In this document: positions 1 to 10,656 of the stretch, piece by piece
How the letters are laid out: each line of letters starts with the position of its first letter
Numbering within the stretch: the first letter of the stretch is position 1
From: Glutamicibacter soli
GTDB taxonomy: Bacteria; Actinomycetota; Actinomycetes; Actinomycetales; Micrococcaceae
NCBI RefSeq assembly: GCF_003309065.1
Contig: NZ_POAF01000004.1
Span: 1-64,000, forward strand
DNA length: 64,000 bases
Reading direction: 5' to 3'
Made by a program: the position numbers and the translations under genes
The notes under the pieces: model-generated
The model's input: the letters and a program-made list of their open reading frames with translations, nothing else
Databases searched by the model: none
Told to the model about the DNA's origin: nothing

Positions 1-1
1 C

Positions 2-91
2 CCGGACCTGCTCACCCAGTCCAAATGGGTGCGCGGGAAACCCTGGACCCGGGAGGAACTCGAAGACCCCCTCGAAGACCCCGACCCGTAG
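2..91 (+). CDS. C-terminal end of a protein running in from the left edge (unknown)
   Basis: An open frame enters from the left edge and ends at a TAG at 89-91, giving a 29-residue tail rich in Asp, Glu and Pro. The acidic, proline-punctuated end is compatible with the tail of a real gene, and it converges on the HAD gene with a single base between the stops. There is too little to assign a family, and it could be chance open frame. Not recognised. Confidence 0.4.
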   Translation, partial: PDLLTQSKWVRGKPWTREELEDPLEDPDP

Positions 92-92
92 G

Positions 93-923
93 CTATCGCT
101 GCAGAAGCTCTTCGAGGACCACTGCCAAACCGTCGTCATCTACGCCGTCGGTAATCGCGTCCGCGACATCCTTGACCTCGTCCGGGGCCTGGCCCATGGC
201 AACGCCGAGCCCTGCCCACTGGAGCATCTCGATGTCGTTGCGCCCGTCGCCCACGGCCAGAGTGTCGGCCGTGTCGAATTTCAGGATCGCGCGCAGGCGT
301 TCCAGGCCGCTGGCCTTGGTGGTTCCCTCGGCGGCGATATCCAGCCACGCGGTCCAGCCCACCGAGTAGGTGACGCCGGAGAGGCCAAGCCCCTGCACCG
401 CCTGGCCGAAGTCCTCGGCGGTGGCGTCCGTGGAAAACACCACCACGCGCACTGCCTTGCTGTTGACCAGCTCCTCGAAGTCCACGACCTGGGATTCGGC
501 GCCGAAGCTTGCGTCCGTGAAAACATCGCTGGACAGGAATTCTCCGCGTTCGTTCTCCAGCGCGTATTTGGCGTTGGGCAGCGAACGCCATAAGGCGGCC
601 AACGCCAGCGACGGATCAAAAACTTCTCGATGGAAGACGTCGACGTCCTCGCCGGTGATTTTCGCCAGGACGCCGCCGTTGCTGGCGACGACATATCCGT
701 GGTCGATGCCCAGTTCGCGGACGATCGGAAGGGCCGCGCCCAGCGAGCGTCCGGTGGAAATGACGACCTCGTGGCCGCGCTCGACGACGTCGCGGGCGGA
801 ACGGCGTACCCGCTCACTCATCTGTCCCCGGTGGTTGACGATGGTTCCGTCCACATCGAGGCAAATCATCAATTTTCGTGTATTCAACCGGTCATCGTTG
901 CCGGTTCTAGTTAAAACTGTCAT
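93..923 (-). CDS. HAD-superfamily (Cof-type) hydrolase
   Basis: Predicted Mg2+-dependent cytosolic phosphatase of the Cof/YidA HAD class, which usually acts on sugar phosphates or nucleotide-like phosphates. Motif I DVDGTIV lies at about residues 23-29, motif II is the STGR stretch near 56, and motif IV reads VGDGRNDIEM near 222-231. The long insert between motifs II and III is the C2 cap typical of this class. At 276 residues it is normal in size. An ATG at 869 would start right before motif I (MICLDVDG) and remove 18 N-terminal residues, so the start is uncertain. It lies directly downstream of serS on the same strand with a terminator between. The substrate cannot be read from sequence. 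Confidence 0.85.
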   Translation of the reverse strand: MTVLTRTGNDDRLNTRKLMICLDVDGTIVNHRGQMSERVRRSARDVVERGHEVVISTGRSLGAALPIVRELGIDHGYVVASNGGVLAKITGEDVDVFHREVFDPSLALAALWRSLPNAKYALENERGEFLSSDVFTDASFGAESQVVDFEELVNSKAVRVVVFSTDATAEDFGQAVQGLGLSGVTYSVGWTAWLDIAAEGTTKASGLERLRAILKFDTADTLAVGDGRNDIEMLQWAGLGVAMGQAPDEVKDVADAITDGVDDDGLAVVLEELLQR

Positions 924-1012
924 GTCCCCAGTGAACCATCACCTGCGAAATATTGCGATGATCCGTGGCACAGGCACAGGTGAACTTCGGGTGAAGCGCA
1001 TTGTTCCTTGAA

Positions 1013-1044
1013 CAAGTAAACCGGCCCGAAGGCCGGTTTGCTTG
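1013..1044 (-). terminator. Rho-independent terminator of serS
   Basis: A near-perfect inverted repeat begins five bases past the serS stop: arms AAACCGGCC/GGCCGGTTT with a CGAA loop, extended by CAAG/CTTG beyond one mismatch. On the minus strand the hairpin is followed by a T-containing tract (TTCAAGG). Confidence 0.8.
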
Positions 1045-1049
1045 TGGTT

Positions 1050-2327
1050 TTACTTGAGGACTTCGAGTCCGCCGAGGTACGGCTGCAACGCCTTGGGCAC
1101 ATTCACGGTGCCGTCCTCGTTCTGGTGGGTTTCCAGGATGGCGACGATCCAGCGGGTGGTGGCCAGCGTGCCGTTCAAGGTGGCGACCGCACGGGTCTTG
1201 CCCGGCTTGCCGTCGACGATCTCGCGTTCGCGGATGTTCAGGCGGCGCGCCTGGAAGGTGGTGCAGTTGGAGGTCGAGGTCAGCTCGCGGAAGGTCTCCT
1301 GCGTCGGCACCCAGGCCTCGCAGTCGAACTTGCGGGCCGCGCTCATGCCCAGGTCGCCGGCGGCGGTGTCGATCACGCGGTAGGCCAGCTCCATGCGGCC
1401 GAGCATGTCCTCTTCCATGGCCAGCAGCTTCTCGTGCTCAGCCTCGGCGTTCTCCACGCTGGTGTAAATGAACATCTCCAGCTTGTTGAACTGGTGCACG
1501 CGGATGATGCCGCGGGTGTCCTTGCCAGCCGAACCTGCCTCGCGACGGTAGCAGGAGGACCAGCCGGCGTAGCGCAGCGGGCCCTCGGACAGGTCCATGA
1601 TCTCGTTCGCGTGGTACCCCGCCAGCGCCACTTCGGAGGTGCCGACCAGGTACAGGTCGTCGCGCTCGAGCTTGTAGATCTCGTCGTCGTGCTCGACGTC
1701 GAAGCCGGTGCCCTGCATGGTTTCCGGGCGGACCAGGGTCGGTGTGATCATCGGAGTAAAGCCGTGGTCCATGGCCACGTCAAGGGCCATGTTCATCATG
1801 GCGATTTCAAGGCGTGCGCCGATGCCCTTGAGGAAGTAGAAGCGGGAGCCGGAGACTTTGGCGCCGCGCTCCATGTCGATGGCGTCGAGCTTCTCGGCGA
1901 TCTGCAAGTGGTCCAGCGGCTCGAAGCCCTCTGCCTTGAAATCGCGCGGGGTGCCCACGTGCTTGATGACGGTGAAGTCGTCCTCGCCGCCGGCGGGGAT
2001 GCCGTCGATGATCAGGTTCGGGATGGAACGCTGCAGCGCCACGGAAGCGGCCGCCGCGGCGTCGGCCTCGGCCTGCGCTGACTTCACGGAGGCGGCCAGT
2101 TCCTTGACCTCGGCCAGCAGCGCGGCGCGCTCCTCGCCCTTGGCTTGGCCGACCTTCTTGGAGAACGCATTCTGCTCTGCGCGCAGGCGTTCGAAGGTGG
2201 CGATGGTCTCGCGACGGGCTGCATCAGCTTCAATGAGCTGATCGATCAGCGACTCGTCGGCACCGCGGGCACGTTGCGAAGCGCGGTACAAATCCGGATT
2301 TTCGGTGAGCATTTTCAGGTCGATCAC
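1050..2327 (-). CDS. serS: Seryl-tRNA synthetase
   Basis: Charges tRNA-Ser (and tRNA-Sec where present) with serine; cytosolic class II aminoacyl-tRNA synthetase. The first ~105 residues form the expected two-helix coiled-coil arm that grips the long variable loop of tRNA-Ser. Motif 2 is visible as [20 protein letters not shown] (about 264-283). Motif 3 is near the C-terminus as [14 protein letters not shown] (about 387-400). Length of 425 residues is normal. The gene starts at GTG 2327 ([11 protein letters not shown], a typical SerRS N-terminus). Only 38 bp separate it from the divergent diacylglycerol kinase gene, so both promoters are packed there or overlap the coding ends. Confidence 0.97.
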   Translation of the reverse strand: MIDLKMLTENPDLYRASQRARGADESLIDQLIEADAARRETIATFERLRAEQNAFSKKVGQAKGEERAALLAEVKELAASVKSAQAEADAAAAASVALQRSIPNLIIDGIPAGGEDDFTVIKHVGTPRDFKAEGFEPLDHLQIAEKLDAIDMERGAKVSGSRFYFLKGIGARLEIAMMNMALDVAMDHGFTPMITPTLVRPETMQGTGFDVEHDDEIYKLERDDLYLVGTSEVALAGYHANEIMDLSEGPLRYAGWSSCYRREAGSAGKDTRGIIRVHQFNKLEMFIYTSVENAEAEHEKLLAMEEDMLGRMELAYRVIDTAAGDLGMSAARKFDCEAWVPTQETFRELTSTSNCTTFQARRLNIREREIVDGKPGKTRAVATLNGTLATTRWIVAILETHQNEDGTVNVPKALQPYLGGLEVLK

Positions 2328-2365
2328 GCATTAAGCGTAGCAACCATGAGTACGATGAGAGCACT

Positions 2366-3412
2366 ATGCAGACAAATAGGGCGATCATTCTCTCTGCCGC
2401 GGCCGCAGCAGCTGCCGCCGCGGCAACCAGCTGGTACTCGGTGCGCAAACTTTCGCAGTCAAGCAAGCCGCTGAGCAGGCCTGCCGAGGAGGTGGCCCAG
2501 ACAGAGCCGTCCAAGGTTGCGTTGATCGTCAATCCCTCCAAGTCAGGAGGGGGTGACGCGGAAGAGGCGGTGGCCCGGGTCTGTGCCGAAGCGGGCATGG
2601 AGGCGCCGCTGGTTTTCCATACGACCCCGGAGAACGCCGGGCAGGATGCGGCCCGCAAGGCGCTGGACGCCGGATGCGACACGATTGTCGCCGCGGGCGG
2701 CGACGGCACCATCCGCGCCGCGGCCGAGGTGCTCGAAGGCACCGAATCGACGCTGGGCATCATCCCACTGGGCACCGGAAACCTGCTGGCGCGCAACGTG
2801 GAGGTCCCGCTGGAGGACCTGCACACCGCCGCGCTGGTGGCAGTGCGCGGCACGGTGCGGCGCATCGACGTGGGGCACATGAAGCTGAACCTGCTGGACG
2901 GCACCACCGCGGACCATGCGTTCCTCGTGATCGCCGGCGTGGGCACCGACGCCGACCTGTTCGACGACACCGACGAGGAGATGAAGTCCAAGGTCGGCTG
3001 GCTGGCCTACTCGCAGGCTGGCCTGCGCCAGCTGCCGGGCCGCCGCAAGCGCGTGCACTTCAAGCTCTCGGGCGATTCCAACTGGCAGACCCGCAAGGTC
3101 CGCTCGGTGCTGTTCGCCAACGTGGGCAAGCTGCAGGGGCTGGACTTCGTGCCTGACGCGAAGCTGGATGACGGCGTGCTGGATGCCGTGGTGCTCTCCC
3201 CGCGCTCGGCCGCGGGCTGGACCTGGATCCTGCTGAAGACCGCGTTCCGCGCGAAAAACAAGATCCCGGTGATGAGCTTCTACCAGACCAGCGGGATCTC
3301 CCTGCGCTGCGCCGAACCCATGAACACGCAGATCGACGGGGATCCCACCGGCCAGGTCAACGAACTCGAAGTCTCGGTGAACGCCGGTTCGCTGCGCCTG
3401 CGCACCCCCTAG
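2366..3412 (+). CDS. Diacylglycerol kinase family lipid kinase, membrane anchored
   Basis: Phosphorylates diacylglycerol or a related lipid with ATP (DAGK_cat family, YegS/DgkB type), probably at the inner face of the membrane. Residues ~8-20 are an almost uninterrupted alanine run that can act as a hydrophobic anchor. The catalytic fold begins near residue 50 (VALIVNPSKSGGG), followed by the nucleotide-binding GGDGTIRAAAEVL (~110-122) and IPLGTGNLLARN (~132-143). Length 348 is typical. A TACGAT hexamer at 2351-2356 sits 9 nt before the ATG and no Shine-Dalgarno sequence is visible, so the message may be nearly leaderless. The stop codon overlaps that of convergent pheA through CTAG. Confidence 0.9.
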   Translation: MQTNRAIILSAAAAAAAAAATSWYSVRKLSQSSKPLSRPAEEVAQTEPSKVALIVNPSKSGGGDAEEAVARVCAEAGMEAPLVFHTTPENAGQDAARKALDAGCDTIVAAGGDGTIRAAAEVLEGTESTLGIIPLGTGNLLARNVEVPLEDLHTAALVAVRGTVRRIDVGHMKLNLLDGTTADHAFLVIAGVGTDADLFDDTDEEMKSKVGWLAYSQAGLRQLPGRRKRVHFKLSGDSNWQTRKVRSVLFANVGKLQGLDFVPDAKLDDGVLDAVVLSPRSAAGWTWILLKTAFRAKNKIPVMSFYQTSGISLRCAEPMNTQIDGDPTGQVNELEVSVNAGSLRLRTP

Positions 3413-4332
3413 AGGCGTGCGCGCACGGCGTCGACCCACGCGCGCGCTTCGATGAACGCGTCGTCGGAGTTGTGCGTGTCGACGAACGGGGCGGCACCCT
3501 GGGCGGCCGGGTAGGACCCCAGGAACCTCAGCTCCGGGCACAGCCGGTGCAGGCCCGACAGCGCCGCGGCGACCCGCTCCTGCGCCACGTGGCCTTCCAC
3601 GTCGACCGAGAAGAAGTACTTGCCCAGGCCCTCGCCGGTGGGGCGCGACTCGATGCGCGAGAGGTTGACCCCGCGCGCGGTGAACTGCTCCAGGATGCCC
3701 ATCAGCGCGCCCGGGCGGTCCTCCGCCAGCGGCAGGATCAGCGTGGACTTGTCCACGCCGGTGGGCTGCGGGATGCGTCCCGGGCGGGTGACCACGATGA
3801 ACCGGGTGACCGCGCCGAGGTTGTCCTCCACGCCGCGCACCAGCACGTGGAGGCCGCGCTCCTCGGCGACCAGCGGGCTGCAGATGGCGGCGTCGTGGTG
3901 CTGCTCGGGATCCTGCAGGCCCAGCGCGCCGGCCGCCGTGGAGGACGCCGGGGTAAAGACCGCCGCCGGGATGTTCGCCTCGGCCCACAGCCGGCACTGC
4001 GCCCAGGCGTGCCCGTGCGTCGATACCTGCCTGATCTGGCCCAGCTCGGTGATGCCCTCGCGCACCGCGAGCACGAACGTGATCGGCACCAGGATTTCGG
4101 CCACGATCTGCAGCGAGTCGCCGGTGGCGATGGAATCCAGCGTGGCCGACACCCCGCCTTCCACCGAATTCTCGATGGGCACGACGGCGGCGTCGACGTC
4201 GCCCTCGCGCACCATGGACAGGGCGGCGTTCACGTTGGCTGCGGGGATGCGTTCCGAGTCGCGCGCGCCGTCAAGCTGCAGCAGCGCGGATTCGGTGAAG
4301 GTTCCCGAGGGGCCCAGATAGGCGTATTTCAT
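3409..4332 (-). CDS. pheA: Prephenate dehydratase
   Basis: Converts prephenate to phenylpyruvate, the committed step of phenylalanine synthesis. The catalytic domain runs from MKYAYLGPSGTFTESAL through STHGHAWAQCRLW, and the C-terminal ~90 residues form an ACT domain with the Phe-binding signature GALMGILEQF and SRIESRPT. There is no chorismate mutase domain, as usual in actinobacteria. The ATG at 4332 is chosen because the family's N-terminus begins there and it overlaps the rhodanese stop in an ATGA, implying translational coupling. The 307 residues match the family. Feedback inhibition by Phe through the ACT domain is expected. Confidence 0.95.
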   Translation of the reverse strand: MKYAYLGPSGTFTESALLQLDGARDSERIPAANVNAALSMVREGDVDAAVVPIENSVEGGVSATLDSIATGDSLQIVAEILVPITFVLAVREGITELGQIRQVSTHGHAWAQCRLWAEANIPAAVFTPASSTAAGALGLQDPEQHHDAAICSPLVAEERGLHVLVRGVEDNLGAVTRFIVVTRPGRIPQPTGVDKSTLILPLAEDRPGALMGILEQFTARGVNLSRIESRPTGEGLGKYFFSVDVEGHVAQERVAAALSGLHRLCPELRFLGSYPAAQGAAPFVDTHNSDDAFIEARAWVDAVRARL

Positions 4333-4655
4333 CGAACGGTCGGCTCCTGACCGTTTTCGGATTCCATTGGCAGCTTGGCCTCGATCCAGGCGTCGGATCC
4401 GCCGGCGATGTTGAAGGCGGTGTAGCCCATGCCGGTCAGCCAGGCGGCGGCCTGCGCCGAGCGCCCGCCGGTGCGGCAGATGACGTAGGTGTCCACGTCC
4501 GGGTCCAGCTCGGAAACGCGCTCCGGCAGGGTGCCCAGCGCGACGTGGGTGGCGCCCGCGGCGTGGCCGGCTTCCCACTCGAAGTCCTCGCGCACGTCCA
4601 GGATGAAGGCGTCCTTGGGTACGTTGGTGACCGTGACGGTCTCGAAGTCGCTCAT
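4329..4655 (-). CDS. Rhodanese-like domain protein
   Basis: Small single-domain sulfurtransferase, 108 residues, cytosolic. It has the rhodanese fold signatures FILDVREDFEWEAGH (~17-31) and an active-site loop CRTGGRSAQAA with the catalytic Cys at about residue 60 present, so it should be enzymatically competent for persulfide transfer. It is the first gene of a two-gene unit with pheA (4-nt ATGA overlap); the link to Phe synthesis is not obvious and may only be co-expression. A rich purine tract (GAGAGGAATT) precedes the ATG on the minus strand. Confidence 0.88.
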   Translation of the reverse strand: MSDFETVTVTNVPKDAFILDVREDFEWEAGHAAGATHVALGTLPERVSELDPDVDTYVICRTGGRSAQAAAWLTGMGYTAFNIAGGSDAWIEAKLPMESENGQEPTVR

Positions 4656-4721
4656 GGCTGGAATTCCTCTCAGATTGGGTGTTTGCTTAAAAGACTAGTC
4701 ATTCCTCCGTCGAAAGCCGAC

Positions 4722-6074
4722 ATGTTGCCCCTTAGCGCCGTGAAATTGCGCGACCAGCTGGCCGCCGGAGAAATCTCCAGCCGCGAGGCCACCGCCCACC
4801 ACCTGCAGCGGATCGACGAGCAGCGCTCCTTGGGCGCTTTCGTCCACGTTTCCGAGGCCGCGCTGGATGCCGCGGCCCGGGCCGACGAGGCCTTCGTGAA
4901 AAACCGCGGGCAGCTGGGCCGGATGCACGGGATGCCCACCGCGTTCAAGGACCTGGGGGACGTAGCGGGCATGCCGACCACGCATGGCTCGGCCGCCGTG
5001 GAACACCCGGTCGCGACCCGGGATTCGGCGCTGGCCGCCCGGCTGCGCGCCGAGGGCGTCATCGTGCTGGGCAAGACCCAGGTGCCCGAGTTCGGATTGA
5101 GCAGCTATTCGGAGAACCTGATCGCCGCGCCCTCGCGCAACCCCCTCGCCCCGCAGCGCTCCTCCGGCGGTTCCTCCGGGGGGCAGGCCGCCGCGGTGGC
5201 CGCCGGGATGATTCCGGTGGGCCCGGGCTCGGACGGCGGCGGCTCGGTGCGCATCCCGGCGGCCGCCTGCGGCCTGGTGGGCCTCAAGCCCTCGCTGGGT
5301 CGGATCCCCAGCGACGTGCTGGAAGGCTACAGCGACGGCTTCGGCGCCCCCAAGCTCACGGTCTCCGGGCCGCTGGCCCACGACGCGCTGGATGCGGCCC
5401 TGCTGATGGATGCGATGCGCGGAACCGACCACTACCTGCCGCTGCTGCGCGGGCGCTACCCGGAAGAGCTGGCGAACCTGCGCATCGGCTACAGCACCCA
5501 CTCGCCGTTCCAGAGCGTCTACGAGATCACCGTCTCCCCCGACGCCCAGCAGGCGTTCAGCGCCGGGCTGAAGCTGCTGGCGCAGCGCCACCAGGTCGAG
5601 CTGGCCAAACTGGCCTATGCGGAGGACTACCCCGAGGCCTTCGGCGCGGTGTGGACCAACGGGCTGAAGGACATCCCGCTGCAGGACGAATCGAGGCTTG
5701 GGGCCCTCGCGCGGGAATTCCGGCGCCGTTCGCAGCAGCGCAGCCTGCAGGCCGCAACCCAGGCGGCCACCCGGATCCGGCAGATCGCGGCGGACTTCAT
5801 CCGGCAGTGGTCGGCCTACGACGTGATCGCCACCCCGGCGCTGTCAGGTGTCCCGCCGATGGTGGGGCACTATACCCAAGGATCGGCGGAGCGCGATTAT
5901 ATGTTGCAGTGCCAGTACTCCCCGTACAGCTCCATGGTCAACGTCTCTTCCGCGGCCGCGATTACCGTACCTACGGGTACCAGCAAAGAAGGCCTCCCAC
6001 TGGGAATCCAGCTGATTTCACCGCGTTCGGACGAGGGGATGCTCCTGGCTTTAGCGTTGCAGATCTCAGTGTGA
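4722..6074 (+). CDS. Amidase signature family amidase
   Basis: Hydrolyses an amide bond using the Ser-cisSer-Lys triad of the amidase signature family (GatA/AtzF/aryl amidase relatives). The catalytic Lys lies in TAFKDLGDVAG, the cis-Ser in the SSGGSSGGQAAAVAAGM loop, and the nucleophile in GSDGGGSVRIPAA. Length is 450 residues from ATG 4722, chosen because residues from MLPLSAVKLRDQL onward match the usual N-terminus; longer in-frame starts would run back into the rhodanese gene. No gatB or gatC lies nearby, so it is a stand-alone amidase rather than part of the Glu-tRNA amidotransferase. Substrate unknown. Confidence 0.9.
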   Translation: MLPLSAVKLRDQLAAGEISSREATAHHLQRIDEQRSLGAFVHVSEAALDAAARADEAFVKNRGQLGRMHGMPTAFKDLGDVAGMPTTHGSAAVEHPVATRDSALAARLRAEGVIVLGKTQVPEFGLSSYSENLIAAPSRNPLAPQRSSGGSSGGQAAAVAAGMIPVGPGSDGGGSVRIPAAACGLVGLKPSLGRIPSDVLEGYSDGFGAPKLTVSGPLAHDALDAALLMDAMRGTDHYLPLLRGRYPEELANLRIGYSTHSPFQSVYEITVSPDAQQAFSAGLKLLAQRHQVELAKLAYAEDYPEAFGAVWTNGLKDIPLQDESRLGALAREFRRRSQQRSLQAATQAATRIRQIAADFIRQWSAYDVIATPALSGVPPMVGHYTQGSAERDYMLQCQYSPYSSMVNVSSAAAITVPTGTSKEGLPLGIQLISPRSDEGMLLALALQISV

Positions 6075-6126
6075 GCTTTCCGACAGAAGTAGGTACTCGC
6101 CTCCGGAAAAGCGAAAAATATTACGT

Positions 6127-7584
<1,458 letters not shown>

Positions 7585-7599
7585 AGCCCGGACACCCAA

Positions 7600-7630
7600 G
7601 CGGCGCGGATTCCTCCGGGATCCGCGCCGC
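7600..7630. terminator. Bidirectional terminator between the POT gene and xre
   Basis: Perfect 11-bp inverted repeat GCGGCGCGGAT/ATCCGCGCCGC with a 9-nt loop, between two convergent genes. It should serve both transcripts. Confidence 0.75.
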
Positions 7631-7636
7631 AGCCGT

Positions 7637-7846
7637 TTAACGAAGGACCAGCAGCTCGCCGATCTCGCAGTCCAAGGCCTGGCAGATGGCCACCAGGGTG
7701 CTGAAGCGGATGGCCTTGGCCCGGTCGTTCTTCAGCACCGACAGGTTCACCACCGAGACGTCGACCAGCTCGCTGAGCTGGACCAGGGTCATAGCGCGCT
7801 CGGCCAGCAATTCGGTCAGCCTGCAGTGCACCGTGCGCAGCTCCAC
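7637..7846 (-). CDS. Xre-family helix-turn-helix regulator (YozG type)
   Basis: A 69-residue, single-domain Cro/C1-type DNA-binding protein. The HTH spans about residues 9-60 (RLTELLAERAMT followed by LSELVDVSVVNLSVLKNDRA). It has the characteristic C-terminal FSTLVAICQALDCEIGELL of small YozG-like regulators. It follows the DUF2975 gene with 3 bp between, so the two form one transcript; this regulator/membrane-protein pairing is widespread in Gram-positives. The palindromes upstream of the DUF2975 gene (8614-8645) are a plausible binding site for autoregulation. Confidence 0.9.
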   Translation of the reverse strand: MELRTVHCRLTELLAERAMTLVQLSELVDVSVVNLSVLKNDRAKAIRFSTLVAICQALDCEIGELLVLR

Positions 7847-7849
7847 GGA

Positions 7850-8605
7850 TCAGACCAGCCCATCGGTCTCGGCCCGCAGCCGTTCGTTCTGCCGCGCCAT
7901 CGCCATGCCGGCATTAACCAGCTCAACCACCACCAGGATGGCCAAGGCCATGAGGAACGGCGCGAAGTCGTAGTCGATGGAGAAGGCCGGGACCGGCCAC
8001 GGGGAGAAACCCGGAAATTCCTGGTCTCCCGTGCTGGTGTAGCTGTCCACCCGCAGCGTTTCCTCGCCCGCCCGGTAGGCGCCGATGCCGGTGAGCGTCT
8101 GGCCGACCAGCGTCCCGAGGGCCAGCGCCGAGGCGGCGATCCGTCCGGCGCGGCGCAGCGAATCGCTGAACGGCTTGGCGGCCAGCAGCTTGCCGCACAG
8201 GGCGATGAGGGCCGCCAGCACCGCGATAACGGCCAGACCGGAAACCAGGGAGCCCGCGGCGAGCAAGCCGCGGGTTGCGGCGCCAAGGTTCGTGGCGGTC
8301 ACCGTCACCGTGGTGATTTCGCTGCGCACGGCGTCGCCGTGGTCCGGGGTCACGTCGCTGACCGCGGGAAATTCAGGCCAGTACGGTTCGACCGGCACCT
8401 GGAGCGTCGATTCGCCATTCGCGATCGCCGCCACAGCGCCGACAAGCAGGGAGCCGCCGATCAGCACCACGCCAATCCAGGCGACGATCCGGGTGAAGGC
8501 GACGACTGCGCTGCTATCGGACGATTTGCGGCGCAGCACGTAGACAATCCCGAGGACTGTCACGGGCAGGACCAAGACCAGCAGCAGTGGCAATATCGCG
8601 AGCAT
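7850..8605 (-). CDS. DUF2975-type membrane protein
   Basis: A 251-residue integral membrane protein with four clear hydrophobic segments: residues ~2-24, ~42-62, ~117-142 and ~213-237. Extracytoplasmic parts lie between them. The arrangement and the adjoining Xre gene fit DUF2975, a family of unknown function. An AGGA at 8610-8613 on the minus strand serves as ribosome-binding site a few bases before the ATG. The promoter region is made of overlapping palindromes (see 8614-8645). Confidence 0.75.
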   Translation of the reverse strand: MLAILPLLLVLVLPVTVLGIVYVLRRKSSDSSAVVAFTRIVAWIGVVLIGGSLLVGAVAAIANGESTLQVPVEPYWPEFPAVSDVTPDHGDAVRSEITTVTVTATNLGAATRGLLAAGSLVSGLAVIAVLAALIALCGKLLAAKPFSDSLRRAGRIAASALALGTLVGQTLTGIGAYRAGEETLRVDSYTSTGDQEFPGFSPWPVPAFSIDYDFAPFLMALAILVVVELVNAGMAMARQNERLRAETDGLV

Positions 8606-8613
8606 GGCGATCC

Positions 8614-8645
8614 TATCGATAGTCGTTAATAACGATTATCGTTAA
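8614..8645 (-). promoter_or_regulatory. Overlapping palindromes in the DUF2975-xre promoter
   Basis: Three symmetric elements are packed in 32 bp: TATCGATA (8614-8621), TCGTTA-A-TAACGA (8623-8635) and TAACGAT-T-ATCGTTA (8630-8644). The last two share the TAACGA half. The AT-rich composition stands out from the surrounding GC-rich sequence. Best read as the operator/promoter of the downstream DUF2975-xre unit, probably bound by the Xre protein; binding is inferred. Confidence 0.6.
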
Positions 8646-8669
8646 GTTAGCATCGCTCCGACTGCGGGT

Positions 8670-8999
8670 CTAGGTGTAATTCAGGTCGTTGTAGGCGTAG
8701 TCGGTGTATTCGTAGATCGCCCCGGGCATCCAGAAGACCAGCCAGATCACGACCGCGTAGAGAAGGGCCGCGATCACCAGCGCGATCCACGAGGTGATCA
8801 GTCCGGCCAGCGACAGCGCCCGCGAGTTCGGTTCGCGCCGATAGCCGAGGTGTCCGGTGATGACTCCGGCCAGCGGAACTAGAATGATTATGGCGAAGCC
8901 CAGCATCGAGAGGATGCCGAGCACCAGCGAGGCCACCGACAGCCCGGTCGATTCCGGCGGGCGCTGGTAGGGGTTTTGCGGGTATGGGTAGTAGCTCAT
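8670..8999 (-). CDS. DUF4190-domain small membrane protein
   Basis: A 109-residue protein with a Tyr/Pro/Gln-rich cytosolic N-terminus (MSYYPYPQNPYQRPPEST) followed by two hydrophobic segments (residues ~20-46 and ~58-86). The loop GVITGHLGYRREPNSRALSLAGLITSW between and at the start of the second segment is the hallmark of DUF4190. Function unknown; such proteins are common in actinobacterial membranes. The start is the ATG at 8999, where the YP-rich tail begins; a longer frame to 9038 would add a basic, non-conserved stretch. Confidence 0.82.
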   Translation of the reverse strand: MSYYPYPQNPYQRPPESTGLSVASLVLGILSMLGFAIIILVPLAGVITGHLGYRREPNSRALSLAGLITSWIALVIAALLYAVVIWLVFWMPGAIYEYTDYAYNDLNYT

Positions 9000-9054
9000 C
9001 ACTATCCATTGTCTACGACCCCGCGGACATCGCACCAACTAGGAGATACACGCA

Positions 9055-10656
9055 GTGGCACACGAACGAGCCGGCCAGCCGGCGCAGGAAACCGACCTGA
9101 TCGACCTCAAGGCGGTCCTCGACGCCTACACGGGCATCGTGCCCTCCAGCGCGAACCCCGACCAGGCGGTCGTCTTCGGCACCTCCGGCCACCGCGGCAG
9201 CTCGCTGAACGGCACCTTCAACGAAGCGCACATCGCCGCGATCACCCAGGCCGTCGTGGACTACCGCACCGCCGCCGGCATCACCGGCCCGATGTACGTG
9301 GGCAAGGACAGCCATGCGCTCTCCGAACCGGCCTACCGCACCGCACTGGAGGTGCTGGCGGGCAACGGCGTCACGGTGCTGGCCGAGGACGGGCTGACCC
9401 CCACCCCGGCGCTGAGCCACGCCATCCTGGTGCACAACGCGCGCGGCGGCGCGCAGGCGGACGGGCTGATCATCACCCCCTCGCACAATCCCCCGGCCGA
9501 CGGCGGCATCAAGTACAACCCGCCGCACGGCGGCCCGGCCGAATCCGAGATCACCGGCCCCATCGCCGCCCGCGCCAACGAGCTGCTGGCCGGTGGCGGG
9601 CAGATCAAGCGCGGCACCCCGGACGCGCAGCGATTCGACTTCCGCGAGCTGTACATCGCGGACCTGGCGCAGGTCATCGACTTCAAGGCCATCGCGGACT
9701 CCGGCATCTCGATCGGCGCCGATCCGCTGGGCGGCGCCTCGGCGCACTACTGGGGCGAGATCGGACGGCGCTACGGGCTGAACCTGAGCGTCGTGAACGA
9801 GACCGTGGATCCGCGCTTCGGCTTCATGACGCTGGACAAGGACGGCAAGATCCGCATGGACTGCTCCTCCGCCCACGCCATGGCCTCGCTGGTGGCCAAC
9901 CGCGAGAAGTACGACATCTCCACCGGCAACGACGCTGACGCGGACCGCCACGGCATCGTCACCCCGGACGCCGGGCTGATGAACCCGAACCACTTCCTGG
10001 CAGTGGCCATCGACTACCTGCTCACCCACCGCCCGCAATGGCCCGCCGACGCAAAGGTCGGCAAGACGCTGGTCTCCTCGGTGCTGATCGACCGCGTGGT
10101 CGCCGCCCACGGGCGCGAGCTGCTGGAGGTCCCGGTGGGCTTCAAGTACTTCGTGGAGCCGCTGGCCTCCGGCCAGGTGGGCTTCTGCGGCGAGGAGTCG
10201 GCAGGCGCCAGCTTCCTTGACTTCGCAGGCCGTGCCTTCAGCACCGACAAGGACGGGCTGATGCTGGCTCTGCTGGCCAGCGAGATCCGCGCGGTGACAG
10301 GCAAGAGTCCCAGCCAGATCCACGCCGAGCTGGTCGCCCGCCACGGCGGCAGCTTCTACGACCGCTTCGACGCCCCGGCCGGCCGCGAGCAGAAGGCGGT
10401 GCTGGGCAAGCTGAACCCGGGTATGGTCAGCGCCACCGAGCTGGCCGGCGACCCGATCACCGCCAAGGCCACGCAGGCCTCCGGCTTCGCGATCGGCGGG
10501 CTGAAGGTCTCCAGCGAGCACGCCTGGTTCGCGGCGCGCCCGTCGGGCACCGAGGATATCTACAAGATCTACGCGGAATCGACAAAATCACCCGAGCATC
10601 TGCAGCAGGTGCTGGCAGAGGCCCGGGTGATCGTGGATGCGGCGCTGAACGCCTAG
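9055..10656 (+). CDS. pgm: Phosphoglucomutase (alpha-D-glucose-phosphate specific)
   Basis: Interconverts glucose 1-phosphate and glucose 6-phosphate in the cytosol, linking glycogen/trehalose and cell-wall sugar nucleotide synthesis to glycolysis. Substrate-positioning GTSGHRGSS is near residue 42-50. The phosphoserine loop is [11 protein letters not shown] with the catalytic Ser near 143, the Mg2+ loop is [10 protein letters not shown], the sugar-specificity loop is [11 protein letters not shown], and the C-terminal phosphate-binding loop is [10 protein letters not shown]. Length 533 fits the Pgm class. It starts at GTG 9055 with AGGAGA at 9041-9046. The stop overlaps that of the convergent permease by CTAG. 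Confidence 0.96.
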   Translation: MAHERAGQPAQETDLIDLKAVLDAYTGIVPSSANPDQAVVFGTSGHRGSSLNGTFNEAHIAAITQAVVDYRTAAGITGPMYVGKDSHALSEPAYRTALEVLAGNGVTVLAEDGLTPTPALSHAILVHNARGGAQADGLIITPSHNPPADGGIKYNPPHGGPAESEITGPIAARANELLAGGGQIKRGTPDAQRFDFRELYIADLAQVIDFKAIADSGISIGADPLGGASAHYWGEIGRRYGLNLSVVNETVDPRFGFMTLDKDGKIRMDCSSAHAMASLVANREKYDISTGNDADADRHGIVTPDAGLMNPNHFLAVAIDYLLTHRPQWPADAKVGKTLVSSVLIDRVVAAHGRELLEVPVGFKYFVEPLASGQVGFCGEESAGASFLDFAGRAFSTDKDGLMLALLASEIRAVTGKSPSQIHAELVARHGGSFYDRFDAPAGREQKAVLGKLNPGMVSATELAGDPITAKATQASGFAIGGLKVSSEHAWFAARPSGTEDIYKIYAESTKSPEHLQQVLAEARVIVDAALNA

